Positions 1-5,160 of a stretch of 6,771 nt of DNA are shown here, in pieces. Under the pieces are notes generated by a model. It was not told the origin of the DNA and made no database searches. It saw nothing but the letters and a program-made list of their open reading frames with translations. The translations under genes and the position numbers were made by a program. Numbering within the stretch: position 1 is the stretch's first letter; each line of letters begins with the position of its first letter. Location: NCBI GenBank assembly GCA_947174625.1, contig CAMWJT010000069.1, positions 1-6,771 of the forward strand, read 5' to 3'. This DNA comes from an uncultured Ruminococcus sp. GTDB taxonomy: Bacteria; Bacillota; Clostridia; Oscillospirales; Ruminococcaceae.

Positions 1-91
1 ATTTTCTCCAAACTTTGTATACATGCACAAATTTTTAATTGTTTTTTATGCAAATCCGATAAATCCTCCCTGCAAAAATCCATTCTGAAAA

Positions 92-121
92 TCCGGAAAA
101 AAGTTCTTGACTTTCCGGAAA
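92..121. repeat. Paired TCCGGAAA boxes (candidate operator)
   Basis: TCCGGAAA occurs at 92-99 and again at 114-121, a direct repeat with a 22-bp period, about two helical turns. The second copy is part of the perfect 10-bp palindrome TTTCCGGAAA (112-121), so 92-99 and 112-119 also form an inverted repeat with a 12-nt spacer. The boxes straddle the -35 hexamer and enter the -35/-10 spacer of the DHH gene promoter, where a repressor would act. No regulator can be named from the sequence, so the operator role is inference. Confidence 0.4.
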
Positions 122-135
122 TTTTATGCTATAAT
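107..135 (+). promoter_or_regulatory. Sigma-A promoter of the DHH phosphoesterase gene
   Basis: The -35 is TTGACT (107-112), followed by a 17-bp spacer and a perfect TATAAT (130-135). TGC directly precedes the -10, making it an extended -10. Transcription should start near 142, giving a leader of about 55 nt before the ATG at 197. This is the best promoter match in the window. Confidence 0.85.
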
Positions 136-196
136 AAATTAGTATTTGTTTATTTTTTTTATAAATTATAAATTATATTTGTTAGGAGTTGTTGCT

Positions 197-1114
197 ATGC
201 GCCTTGTGACCCGTTCTGACTTTGACGGTCTTGCCTGTGCGGCTTTGCTGAAAGATGTCGGTGTAATAGACTGTTGGAAATTTGCACATCCCAAAGACTT
301 GCAGGATGGCTTAATTGAAATCAATGAAAATGATTGCCTTGCCAATGTCCCGTTTGTAGAGGGCTGTGGTCTCTGGTTTGATCACCATTCCAGCGAATTT
401 GAACGCAATCAACTGGAAGGAAAATATAAAGGCGAAAGCCGGCTGACACCTTCCTGCGCCAGAATCATCTATGAATACTACGGCGGTGAAGAACGTTTCA
501 GCCATTATAATGACATGATGACTGCCGTGGACAAAGTGGACAGCGGTAATCTCACATGCGAGGAAATTCTGCATCCGGAAGGCTGGATTCTGATCGGTTT
601 TCTGATGGATCCCCGGACAGGTCTGGGAAGATGGCGCAATTTCAGAATTTCCAATTATCAGCTCATGGAAATGCTGATTGATTGCTGCCGGACAATGACA
701 ACGGAAGAAATTCTCAATCTGCCTGATGTCAAAGAACGGATTGCGGTCTATTATGAACAGACAGAAAAATTCAAAGAGATGGTCACAGCACATACACGGA
801 TTGAAAAAGATGTGATTATCACGGATCTGCGAGGCGTAGAGCCGATTTATTCCGGGAATCGCTTTTTAATTTACAGTCTCTATCCGGAGCAGAATATTTC
901 CGCCTGGATCGTCAACGGCAAGGGCGGCAAGGGATGCAGTGCGGCTGTGGGTTATTCCATCCTGAACCGGACTTCCAAAATTGATGTCGGGAGTCTGATG
1001 CTCAAATACGGCGGCGGCGGACACAAAGCTGTCGGGACATGCCAGTTCTCAGATGAAAACATGGACACAGAACTTCCCAAGATGCTAGACGAACTGATCA
1101 ATTACGCTGAATAA
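197..1114 (+). CDS. DHH/DHHA1-family phosphoesterase (exopolyphosphatase-like)
   Basis: This encodes a probably cytoplasmic, metal-dependent phosphoesterase of 305 residues. The N-terminal DHH domain shows the motif I aspartates in RSDFDGLACA (Asp8, Asp10), the signature FDHH (Asp62-His63-His64) and a further acidic motif VDKVDSG (Asp112, Asp115). The C-terminal DHHA1 domain ends with the glycine-rich substrate loop GGGGHKAVG (272-280). Proteins with this N-terminus (MRLVTRSDFDGLACA) are usually annotated as exopolyphosphatase. The DHH/DHHA1 superfamily also includes nanoRNases, pAp phosphatases and cyclic-dinucleotide hydrolases, so the substrate is open. I start at 197 because AGGAG (184-188) lies 8 nt upstream. 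An in-frame TTG at 146 lies about at the transcription start and has no ribosome binding site. The gene has its own promoter and ends in tandem TAA codons just before a strong terminator, so it looks monocistronic. Confidence 0.88.
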   Translation: MRLVTRSDFDGLACAALLKDVGVIDCWKFAHPKDLQDGLIEINENDCLANVPFVEGCGLWFDHHSSEFERNQLEGKYKGESRLTPSCARIIYEYYGGEERFSHYNDMMTAVDKVDSGNLTCEEILHPEGWILIGFLMDPRTGLGRWRNFRISNYQLMEMLIDCCRTMTTEEILNLPDVKERIAVYYEQTEKFKEMVTAHTRIEKDVIITDLRGVEPIYSGNRFLIYSLYPEQNISAWIVNGKGGKGCSAAVGYSILNRTSKIDVGSLMLKYGGGGHKAVGTCQFSDENMDTELPKMLDELINYAE

Positions 1115-1119
1115 TAATC

Positions 1120-1154
1120 ATCCCTTTCCGTGATACTGACGGAAAGGGATTTTT
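1120..1154 (+). terminator. Intrinsic terminator of the DHH gene (copy 1 of a duplicated terminator)
   Basis: A perfect 12-bp stem pairs ATCCCTTTCCGT (1120-1131) with ACGGAAAGGGAT (1139-1150) around the 7-nt loop GATACTG. It runs into a short T run (1150-1154) and lies 5 nt after the DHH stop codon. A diverged copy of the same sequence lies at 1547-1590. Confidence 0.9.
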
Positions 1155-1185
1155 AAAAATGAAATAGTTGGCGGTGATATAAAAA

Positions 1186-1554
1186 ATGCTATATGGATTC
1201 AAGTACACAGAACGAGATATTCTGATAAACGGATATTATCAATATCTGATACTTTCCGAATTACAGGGAAGATATTATATAGACAAATTTTACAAAAACA
1301 GAAAATATCATATTGACATAACGGATCATATACCTGCGTTCTGTCAAACACTTGAAAAGCAAAACATTGAAGAATGGCATTTGCAACACTATGATTCCGG
1401 CATGTACTGGTTTCCTGATTTCAGATTTTGTTGGTCTCTCAGCATCATTACGGATCATGTTGCCGTTTCCTGCGATGGCAAAGATCTTTTCCCACCAGGA
1501 TGGGACGCATTCAAAAAAGCAATCAATCAATTTGGAAATATCTTTCCTGAATAA
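1186..1554 (+). CDS. Hypothetical protein, 122 residues, aromatic-rich
   Basis: I do not recognise this family. The product is a soluble 122-residue protein with no signal peptide or membrane segment. It is rich in Tyr, Phe and Trp (four Trp: 64, 75, 83, 106), with a Tyr-rich N-terminal half. The C-terminal part alternates hydrophobic residues (WSLSIITDHVAVS), then has a Cys-Asp-Gly turn and PPGWDAFKKAI, which suggests a small beta-rich domain capped by a helix. That general shape is common in accessory immunity-type proteins, but this is only a resemblance. The start at 1186 has a weak GGTGAT (1173-1178) 7 nt upstream. The gene sits between two copies of one terminator, which suggests it was inserted or copied in. 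It looks intact. Confidence 0.7.
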   Translation: MLYGFKYTERDILINGYYQYLILSELQGRYYIDKFYKNRKYHIDITDHIPAFCQTLEKQNIEEWHLQHYDSGMYWFPDFRFCWSLSIITDHVAVSCDGKDLFPPGWDAFKKAINQFGNIFPE

Positions 1555-1556
1555 TC

Positions 1557-1590
1557 ATCCCTTTTCATGATACTGATGGAAAGAAATTTT
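1557..1590 (+). terminator. Decayed terminator hairpin (copy 2)
   Basis: This copy starts 2 nt after the stop of the 122-residue gene. CTTTTCAT (1561-1568) pairs with ATGGAAAG (1576-1583) around the same 7-nt loop GATACTG as copy 1, giving an 8-bp stem with one G-U pair. A G-C pair of copy 1 is an A-T pair here, a compensated change. The base of the stem has lost two pairs (CC facing AA). Four T follow (1587-1590). It is probably weaker than copy 1 but still foldable. Confidence 0.6.
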
Positions 1591-1618
1591 GAATCCGAAA
1601 AAGAGAATCGAGTATAAT
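1589..1618 (+). promoter_or_regulatory. Putative sigma-A promoter inside the accessory cassette
   Basis: TTGAAT (1589-1594) is followed by an 18-bp spacer and a perfect TATAAT (1613-1618), directly after terminator copy 2. Transcription would start near 1625, inside the first codons of the 57-residue frame that begins at 1620. The frame's second Met codon (1629) would then be almost leaderless, or the promoter serves mainly the gene at 1850. Confidence 0.5.
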
Positions 1619-1619
1619 A

Positions 1620-1793
1620 ATGAAAACAATGAATCTGTGCAGATGTCATAATCGTCCTTCTAAAGGCAGTTTTCAGCCTGGAGCTGAGTACAAATATTCC
1701 TATGGGATTGACTTTATCAGCGTAATGGATGATGATGGAAACAGCATTAATTTTGATGAATACACCTTTTTATGGTATTTTACAAAGTTGTGA
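1620..1793 (+). CDS. Small hypothetical protein, 57 residues
   Basis: This open frame has ATG at 1620, a second in-frame ATG at 1629 and TGA at 1791-1793. I do not recognise the product by name. Its composition looks protein-like: after a basic N-terminus with a Cys-x-Cys (CRCH), it shows FQPGAEYKYSYGIDFISV, then an acidic DDDGN turn, then an aromatic FDEYTFLWYF end. Small proteins with a [Y-x-Y] strand, a V-x-D-x-x-G turn and an F-x-x-x-x-F end recur in phage and accessory regions and often form small beta barrels, so I infer that type of fold. There is no good ribosome binding site (only GAG at 1610-1612), and a -10-like TATAAT abuts the ATG. It could therefore be made from a near-leaderless message, or be an untranslated leader of the next gene. 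Confidence 0.45.
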   Translation: MKTMNLCRCHNRPSKGSFQPGAEYKYSYGIDFISVMDDDGNSINFDEYTFLWYFTKL

Positions 1794-1837
1794 AACAAAA
1801 GAGCTAAAGGAATGAAGCTGCATACAAAAAATTGAAA

Positions 1838-1842
1838 AGAGG
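1838..1842 (+). promoter_or_regulatory. Ribosome binding site of the 90-residue gene
   Basis: AGAGG lies 7 nt before the ATG at 1850. It is the best ribosome binding site in the accessory cassette and fixes this start. Confidence 0.65.
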
Positions 1843-1849
1843 ATGATAA

Positions 1850-2122
1850 ATGCTACAATCCTATAATTTTCTAATTAAAGCCTACCATAATTCCAAATTC
1901 CGAACTGAAATAATGGAACATATCAATAGAAAAGAGAATAGCGGAATAATATTTCAAAATGCGTTGCTGAAATTCGATTATGAAAACAGAAAAATAATTG
2001 AACTGCCCTATAGCTCTGCGAAAGTTTGGACAATGGAAATAAGTTATGATGATTTCATAGCTATGATGAATAGTGACAATCCAATAGCTATAATTGAAAA
2101 GGCTTGCAAATTTTTGGATTGA
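1850..2122 (+). CDS. Hypothetical protein, 90 residues
   Basis: I do not recognise this small soluble protein. It has no signal peptide or membrane segment. An N-terminal helical stretch (about 1-27) is followed by short hydrophobic strands (SGIIFQNALLKFDYENRKII, about 31-50). A Trp-containing strand (VWTMEISYDD) and a C-terminal helix ending IIEKACKFLD follow. The start is supported by AGAGG 7 nt upstream. It is the last gene of the plus-strand cassette, 56 nt after the 57-residue frame and probably co-transcribed with it. Its stop codon is only 12 bp from the stop of the oppositely oriented DUF3021-like gene, and no terminator is visible between them. Confidence 0.65.
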   Translation: MLQSYNFLIKAYHNSKFRTEIMEHINRKENSGIIFQNALLKFDYENRKIIELPYSSAKVWTMEISYDDFIAMMNSDNPIAIIEKACKFLD

Positions 2123-2134
2123 ACAGCTCCGGCA

Positions 2135-2572
2135 TTACTTGATATTTTTCTGAAACTGCATCAGTTCTTTGGTAAGTTGTTTTGCAGAAAAATAGTTATT
2201 TATAATACTGATAAAATTGGCAAACAGAAATATCACAAATACACTGATCATAACGCCTGTTATCACGCCCGGTTTTTCTGTGGGGATTCCGGGACTTATG
2301 ATGCACATACCCACGACTTCCGCTTCAATCACTGCAAATTGCAGGATTTTACGCAAAATAATCTGTTTGTCTGACAGCTCCTTTGAAGAATACATGAGCA
2401 GATTCGGAATCACTCCCAGAGCCGCAAAAATAAATGGTGATGCAAATGCGTCATACCCAAATCTGGCATCCGGGTCAAAAGCTAATCCAAGAATCATGAT
2501 GCCTGCTGTAATACAGGTGACCAAAATAAAATAGATCATAAATGACCTGTAAAGTATTTCTTTCAGATTCAT
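2135..2572 (-). CDS. DUF3021-type four-helix membrane protein
   Basis: The product is a 145-residue integral membrane protein with four predicted helices at about 11-31, 44-61, 77-95 and 101-124, and short Lys-rich ends. The segment after helix 2, with KELSDKQIILRKILQF (64-79), resembles the conserved centre of DUF3021. The gene overlaps the upstream LytTR regulator gene by ATGA (2569-2572), so the two are translationally coupled; AAAGGCGG lies just before the ATG. LytTR-DUF3021 pairs are common in Firmicutes. By analogy with other LytTR-membrane-protein pairs, the membrane partner is thought to hold or inhibit the regulator until a signal arrives, but for DUF3021 that is inference. The family call rests on size, topology and context as much as on sequence. 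Confidence 0.68.
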   Translation of the reverse strand: MNLKEILYRSFMIYFILVTCITAGIMILGLAFDPDARFGYDAFASPFIFAALGVIPNLLMYSSKELSDKQIILRKILQFAVIEAEVVGMCIISPGIPTEKPGVITGVMISVFVIFLFANFISIINNYFSAKQLTKELMQFQKNIK

Positions 2573-3018
2573 AAATTTCCGCCTTTCAGAGCTTTTTTCA
2601 GCTCAGGTACGTATTTTCTTGAAATGATAATCTGTTCTCCGATCTGAAGCACAGCTGTAAACCTGCCGTTCAGTGAGGATTTTATCGACTCAATTTTCAT
2701 CAGATTCAACAGCACGGATTTTGATACACGCAGAAAATGCTTCTCTTTTAAAATTTCCTCCAATTCATACAGCTTCTGACGTGTTTCATAGACCTGTTTT
2801 TCACAGTAAATAAATACCTTGTTGTCTACTCCCTCAATATAAAACACGTCAGATACAGGGATTTCATACTGTGCGCCTTCGATCATACCCGTGAGCTGTC
2901 CTTGTCTAGATTTTACAAAACGGACAATTTCCGTGATCTCATTGCCCGTTTTGTCATGACAATAAATTTCTAACCGTTCTTTTTCTTCTTGTTTGATCTG
3001 AGAAATATGGATTATCAT
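2569..3018 (-). CDS. Stand-alone LytTR-family transcriptional regulator
   Basis: The product is a 149-residue DNA-binding regulator without a receiver domain. After an N-terminal strand-helix region (MIIHISQIKQEE, EIYCHDK) the LytTR domain covers about residues 45-146. It shows FYIEGVDNKVFIYCE, the DNA-contacting FLRVSKSVLLNLMKIESI (95-112) and the terminal ISRKYVPELKKAL (132-144), all typical of the family. I choose the ATG at 3018 because family members begin with this kind of strand. It lies 7 nt after the hydrolase stop codon with no clear ribosome binding site, so translation is probably coupled to the upstream gene. An in-frame TTG at 3063 would add 15 residues encoded within the end of the hydrolase gene and is less likely. 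LytTR proteins bind paired direct repeats upstream of target promoters; a candidate lies before this operon (4500-4529), suggesting autoregulation. Confidence 0.85.
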   Translation of the reverse strand: MIIHISQIKQEEKERLEIYCHDKTGNEITEIVRFVKSRQGQLTGMIEGAQYEIPVSDVFYIEGVDNKVFIYCEKQVYETRQKLYELEEILKEKHFLRVSKSVLLNLMKIESIKSSLNGRFTAVLQIGEQIIISRKYVPELKKALKGGNL

Positions 3019-3025
3019 AAAATCA

Positions 3026-4414
3026 TTATCTGCTTGCCGATGTCTGCGTATTCCAAGGCGCAATACCCGGCTCGCCTTCTCCTTTCAGATAATAATTAAA
3101 ATAATCAAGAATGATACGGTTCATTCCGGGAATAAATGCAGAAGAATCTACATCACCTTTCCCCAGCATTTTCGCAAGTGTCGGAGAAAGCAGCGGTAAA
3201 TCTGTGAAGTCCATATGCTCCGTATCATTGAAATGCTCTTCTCTGCCGTCAACTGCATTGTCAAGTAAATATTTGTTGACATAGTCTGTTCCGTCATTCA
3301 GTCCGTCAACATAAGAACCCCAATGTCTTTCATTATCAAGTGAAAGTATCGGTATCGGATAAGGTTCAGGATTATAGTTGAGTTTTCCGTCGATACAGGA
3401 TATGTATTCGCCGAGCATTGTGCCGTCAATGTCAACTACCGCAGTAATATCATCACGCTCTCTGCCAAGCTGTACCGCTGTCGCACCGCCGATAGAATGT
3501 CCCGTAAGTCCGATTTTTTCTGTGTCAGTCATTGCAAGCACTTTGAGAATTTCTGATGTGATATTCTCAGATTCCGTATACCATGCCGTATCAAGAGAAC
3601 CGGCATCTTTCGCAATTTTTATCGTATCCAGCACAAAATTTTCATCTGCTGTACGGAGCGCCATCCACTCGCATTCAATATTGTAATCAGCTTCCGTAAA
3701 CTCATTACTATTATTCTGCATCGTAACAGCCGTCTGCATAAACTCCATGTCAACTATAATTGTCTTGCCCGCTGTATCTTTTGTAAAGAAAGCATAATAA
3801 GGATGATCTATGCTTGCTACAACGTAGCCGTTGCTTGCAAGTTCTGCATACAGGGAAGAATTGCTCTGATAATAACCGAATGAACCATGAGCGAATAACA
3901 CCAGAGGACAATCTGACGCATTTTCTTCCGGATAATCCGGATAATAAAAATGAATCGGGATTTCACGGTGAGAACCATCTGTTTCATGAGTTTCCAGTCT
4001 GCTTTTGTCGATCAATATTGCCTGTGTTTCCTTTACTTCGTACTGACCGCTTGTTTGAAGTCCCGAATAGCCCGTGAAAATAAAAGCCGGAAAAAGTGAG
4101 AAGCCGATCAGGATAATGCTCATGACAGCACCGGCAATCGTTCCCGCCTTTGTTTTTTCCTTGGTAGCATTGCTATGCTTTACCAGATACACAATCCCGG
4201 AAATAGCAAGCCGTACACCAAGAATTATGAGACAGCCTGTGAATCTCCATTTTTGTCTTGTTACAGGTAAAAACATAATAAGTAACATGAGTATCAATTC
4301 AGCTCCACGGAAAAACATTCTGTTTCTGTACCAAAGACTTCTGTATTTTGTACAGCTTAACACTGCAAGCAAAATTTCCATCACTGTAAAAATTGCAAAT
4401 AATATAACTCCCAT
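3026..4414 (-). CDS. Membrane-anchored alpha/beta hydrolase, PAF-acetylhydrolase-like
   Basis: This 462-residue protein has four N-terminal membrane helices (about 2-20, 37-51, 58-79, 92-114), then an alpha/beta-hydrolase domain. Visible active-site elements are the oxyanion loop HGSFG (176-180), the nucleophile Ser307 in GHSIGG, a likely acid Asp330 in DIDGTMLG and His400 in HMDFTD. The Ser-to-Asp spacing of 23 and the His-x-x-Phe-x-Asp context fit the plasma/type II platelet-activating-factor acetylhydrolase family, which cleaves short or oxidised sn-2 acyl chains from phospholipids. The true substrate here is unknown. Lys/Arg-rich loops after helices 1 and 3 suggest those face the cytoplasm, which puts the catalytic domain outside. 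I start at 4414 because GGAG (4423-4426) lies 8 nt upstream; the in-frame ATG at 4432 has no ribosome binding site. It is the first gene of an operon with a LytTR regulator and a DUF3021-type membrane protein. Confidence 0.82.
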   Translation of the reverse strand: MGVILFAIFTVMEILLAVLSCTKYRSLWYRNRMFFRGAELILMLLIMFLPVTRQKWRFTGCLIILGVRLAISGIVYLVKHSNATKEKTKAGTIAGAVMSIILIGFSLFPAFIFTGYSGLQTSGQYEVKETQAILIDKSRLETHETDGSHREIPIHFYYPDYPEENASDCPLVLFAHGSFGYYQSNSSLYAELASNGYVVASIDHPYYAFFTKDTAGKTIIVDMEFMQTAVTMQNNSNEFTEADYNIECEWMALRTADENFVLDTIKIAKDAGSLDTAWYTESENITSEILKVLAMTDTEKIGLTGHSIGGATAVQLGRERDDITAVVDIDGTMLGEYISCIDGKLNYNPEPYPIPILSLDNERHWGSYVDGLNDGTDYVNKYLLDNAVDGREEHFNDTEHMDFTDLPLLSPTLAKMLGKGDVDSSAFIPGMNRIILDYFNYYLKGEGEPGIAPWNTQTSASR

Positions 4415-4450
4415 TTCAAAAACTCCATTCATTCTGTTTTGTATTTCAGC

Positions 4451-4471
4451 TGATGTATTCAGTATACATCA
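4451..4471. repeat. Inverted repeat over the -10 of the hydrolase operon
   Basis: TGATGTAT (4451-4458) and ATACATCA (4464-4471) form a perfect 8-bp inverted repeat with a 5-nt spacer. It covers the -10 hexamer of the minus-strand promoter. The perfect 10-bp palindrome CATCATGATG (4467-4476) overlaps its right arm. This placement suits a repressor operator. A dimer-type palindrome is not the usual direct-repeat target of LytTR proteins, so a second regulator is possible. Confidence 0.5.
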
Positions 4472-4489
4472 TGATGCCAAAAAAATCAA
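4461..4489 (-). promoter_or_regulatory. Sigma-A promoter of the hydrolase-LytTR-DUF3021 operon
   Basis: Read on the minus strand, TTGATT (-35, 4489-4484) is followed by a 17-bp spacer and TATACT (-10, 4466-4461). The predicted start near 4454 leaves a leader of about 40 nt before the ATG at 4414, with GGAG well placed in it. Confidence 0.65.
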
Positions 4490-4499
4490 CAGAAAAAAT

Positions 4500-4529
4500 G
4501 TAAGATGCAATTTTAAACAGTGAAATGCA
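4500..4529 (-). promoter_or_regulatory. Candidate LytTR direct-repeat site
   Basis: On the minus strand TGCATTTCAC (4529-4520) and TGCATCTTAC (4509-4500) match at 8 of 10 positions with a 20-bp period. They lie about 46-75 bp upstream of the predicted start. LytTR regulators typically bind two imperfect repeats about two helical turns apart upstream of the -35, so position and spacing fit. The AT-rich context makes chance similarity possible. Confidence 0.35.
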
Positions 4530-4544
4530 CAAAAAAGCGATAAA

Positions 4545-4574
4545 GTCCTTGCTGATGGTAAAATCAGCAAGGAC
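4545..4574 (-). terminator. Intrinsic terminator of the guaA operon
   Basis: A perfect 12-bp stem GTCCTTGCTGAT / ATCAGCAAGGAC (4545-4556 with 4563-4574) encloses a 6-nt loop. Read on the minus strand, it is followed by a T-rich stretch (CTTTATCGCTTTTTTG). The plus-strand side has no T run, so it terminates minus-strand transcription coming from guaA and the acetyltransferase gene. It also insulates the hydrolase operon promoter. Confidence 0.82.
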
Positions 4575-4742
4575 GGATATACAGAATGTCAAATAAGCTC
4601 TCTGTTATCAAATTATTATCACAAGATATTTGTAGGCTTGGAAAGTACTGATTTTACAGCATTTTTCAAGCTTGGATTTTTACTTTCCCTCGCTCCTTTT
4701 ATTATTATAATTTTTTTAAAATTTTCATTGGCTTTTATCAAT
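4575..4742 (-). other. 168-nt tail between the acetyltransferase gene and its terminator; weak peptide frame
   Basis: This AT-rich stretch lies inside the guaA-acetyltransferase transcript. On the minus strand an open frame runs from a GTG at 4756 (overlapping the acetyltransferase end by 14 nt) to TGA at 4621-4619. It would encode a Lys-rich peptide of about 45 residues ending NAVKSVLSKPTNIL. GGAG at 4696-4693 lies inside the frame and no start codon follows it at a useful distance. The same stretch holds GGAAAGTA (4640-4647) and TACTTTCC (4681-4688), which could pair as an 8-bp stem. A coding role is unproven; it may simply be a long 3' untranslated region or the source of a small RNA. Confidence 0.25.
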
Positions 4743-5159
4743 TTATTTAATTTCACACATCAGCTTTAACCTTTGTGCTTCATTTGCAGAAAATCCCTGC
4801 TTTTCGTAAAATGGCATTTTATCAGGCATGGCACACAATTCTACAAAAATGGTTGTTCCTTTCATGCCGTGATCTCTGACAAACTTCATAAGTTCCTCAA
4901 TCAGCATTTTTCCAATGCCTTTCTGCTGATATTCCGGTTTTACAACCACATCTTTGATGTAGTAATTCAACCCCATGTCACCAATCATTCTTGCCATTGC
5001 TACAATTTCTTGTCCATCAAAGACAGAGATTCTAAATAATGTATTCTGCATGGCAAGTGCAGTCTGTTCCAAAGACGGCGCACCGTCCCATACACTTTTC
5101 CACAGATGAATAAATTCTTCTGCACTGAGTTCATTGTATTTTATCGTGAAATGATTCAT
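4743..5159 (-). CDS. GNAT-family N-acetyltransferase
   Basis: This 138-residue single-domain protein is of normal length for a small GNAT. It transfers an acetyl group from acetyl-CoA to an amine; the acceptor cannot be told from sequence. The acetyl-CoA pyrophosphate loop is QQKGIG (78-83), after the beta-4 strand YIKDVVVKPEY and before the helix KMLIEELMKFV. The C-terminal motif MPFYEKQGF (about 115-123) is the usual GNAT beta-5/helix-4 region. I start at the ATG at 5159, which lies one base after the guaA stop codon, with GTGGG of the guaA end as ribosome binding site. A TTG at 5174 would overlap guaA and is less likely. Its position makes it the second gene of a guaA transcript, translationally coupled, but no functional link with GMP synthesis is evident. 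Confidence 0.85.
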   Translation of the reverse strand: MNHFTIKYNELSAEEFIHLWKSVWDGAPSLEQTALAMQNTLFRISVFDGQEIVAMARMIGDMGLNYYIKDVVVKPEYQQKGIGKMLIEELMKFVRDHGMKGTTIFVELCAMPDKMPFYEKQGFSANEAQRLKLMCEIK

Positions 5160-5160
5160 A

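Noticed and set aside
146..196. Upstream TTG start adding 17 hydrophobic residues to the DHH protein
   Set aside because: It lies about at the transcription start and lacks a ribosome binding site. The hydrophobic residues come from the T-rich leader, and family members begin at the ATG at 197.
311..793. 160-residue minus-strand frame opposite the DHH gene
   Set aside because: It is a shadow of the DHH coding sequence, which carries all the expected motifs.
1261..1570. Minus-strand 89-residue and alternative plus-strand 72-residue frames across the 122-residue gene
   Set aside because: Both have poor start contexts. The 72-residue frame runs through the terminator copy, and the 1186-1554 frame has better composition and ends exactly before the terminator.
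3378..4523. Several plus-strand open frames of 87-149 residues opposite the hydrolase gene
   Set aside because: They are antisense shadows of a well-supported alpha/beta hydrolase, with no family features or ribosome binding sites.
4586..4651. Plus-strand 21-residue ATG frame after the guaA terminator
   Set aside because: It is too short, has no well-placed ribosome binding site, and no plus-strand promoter was found upstream of it.
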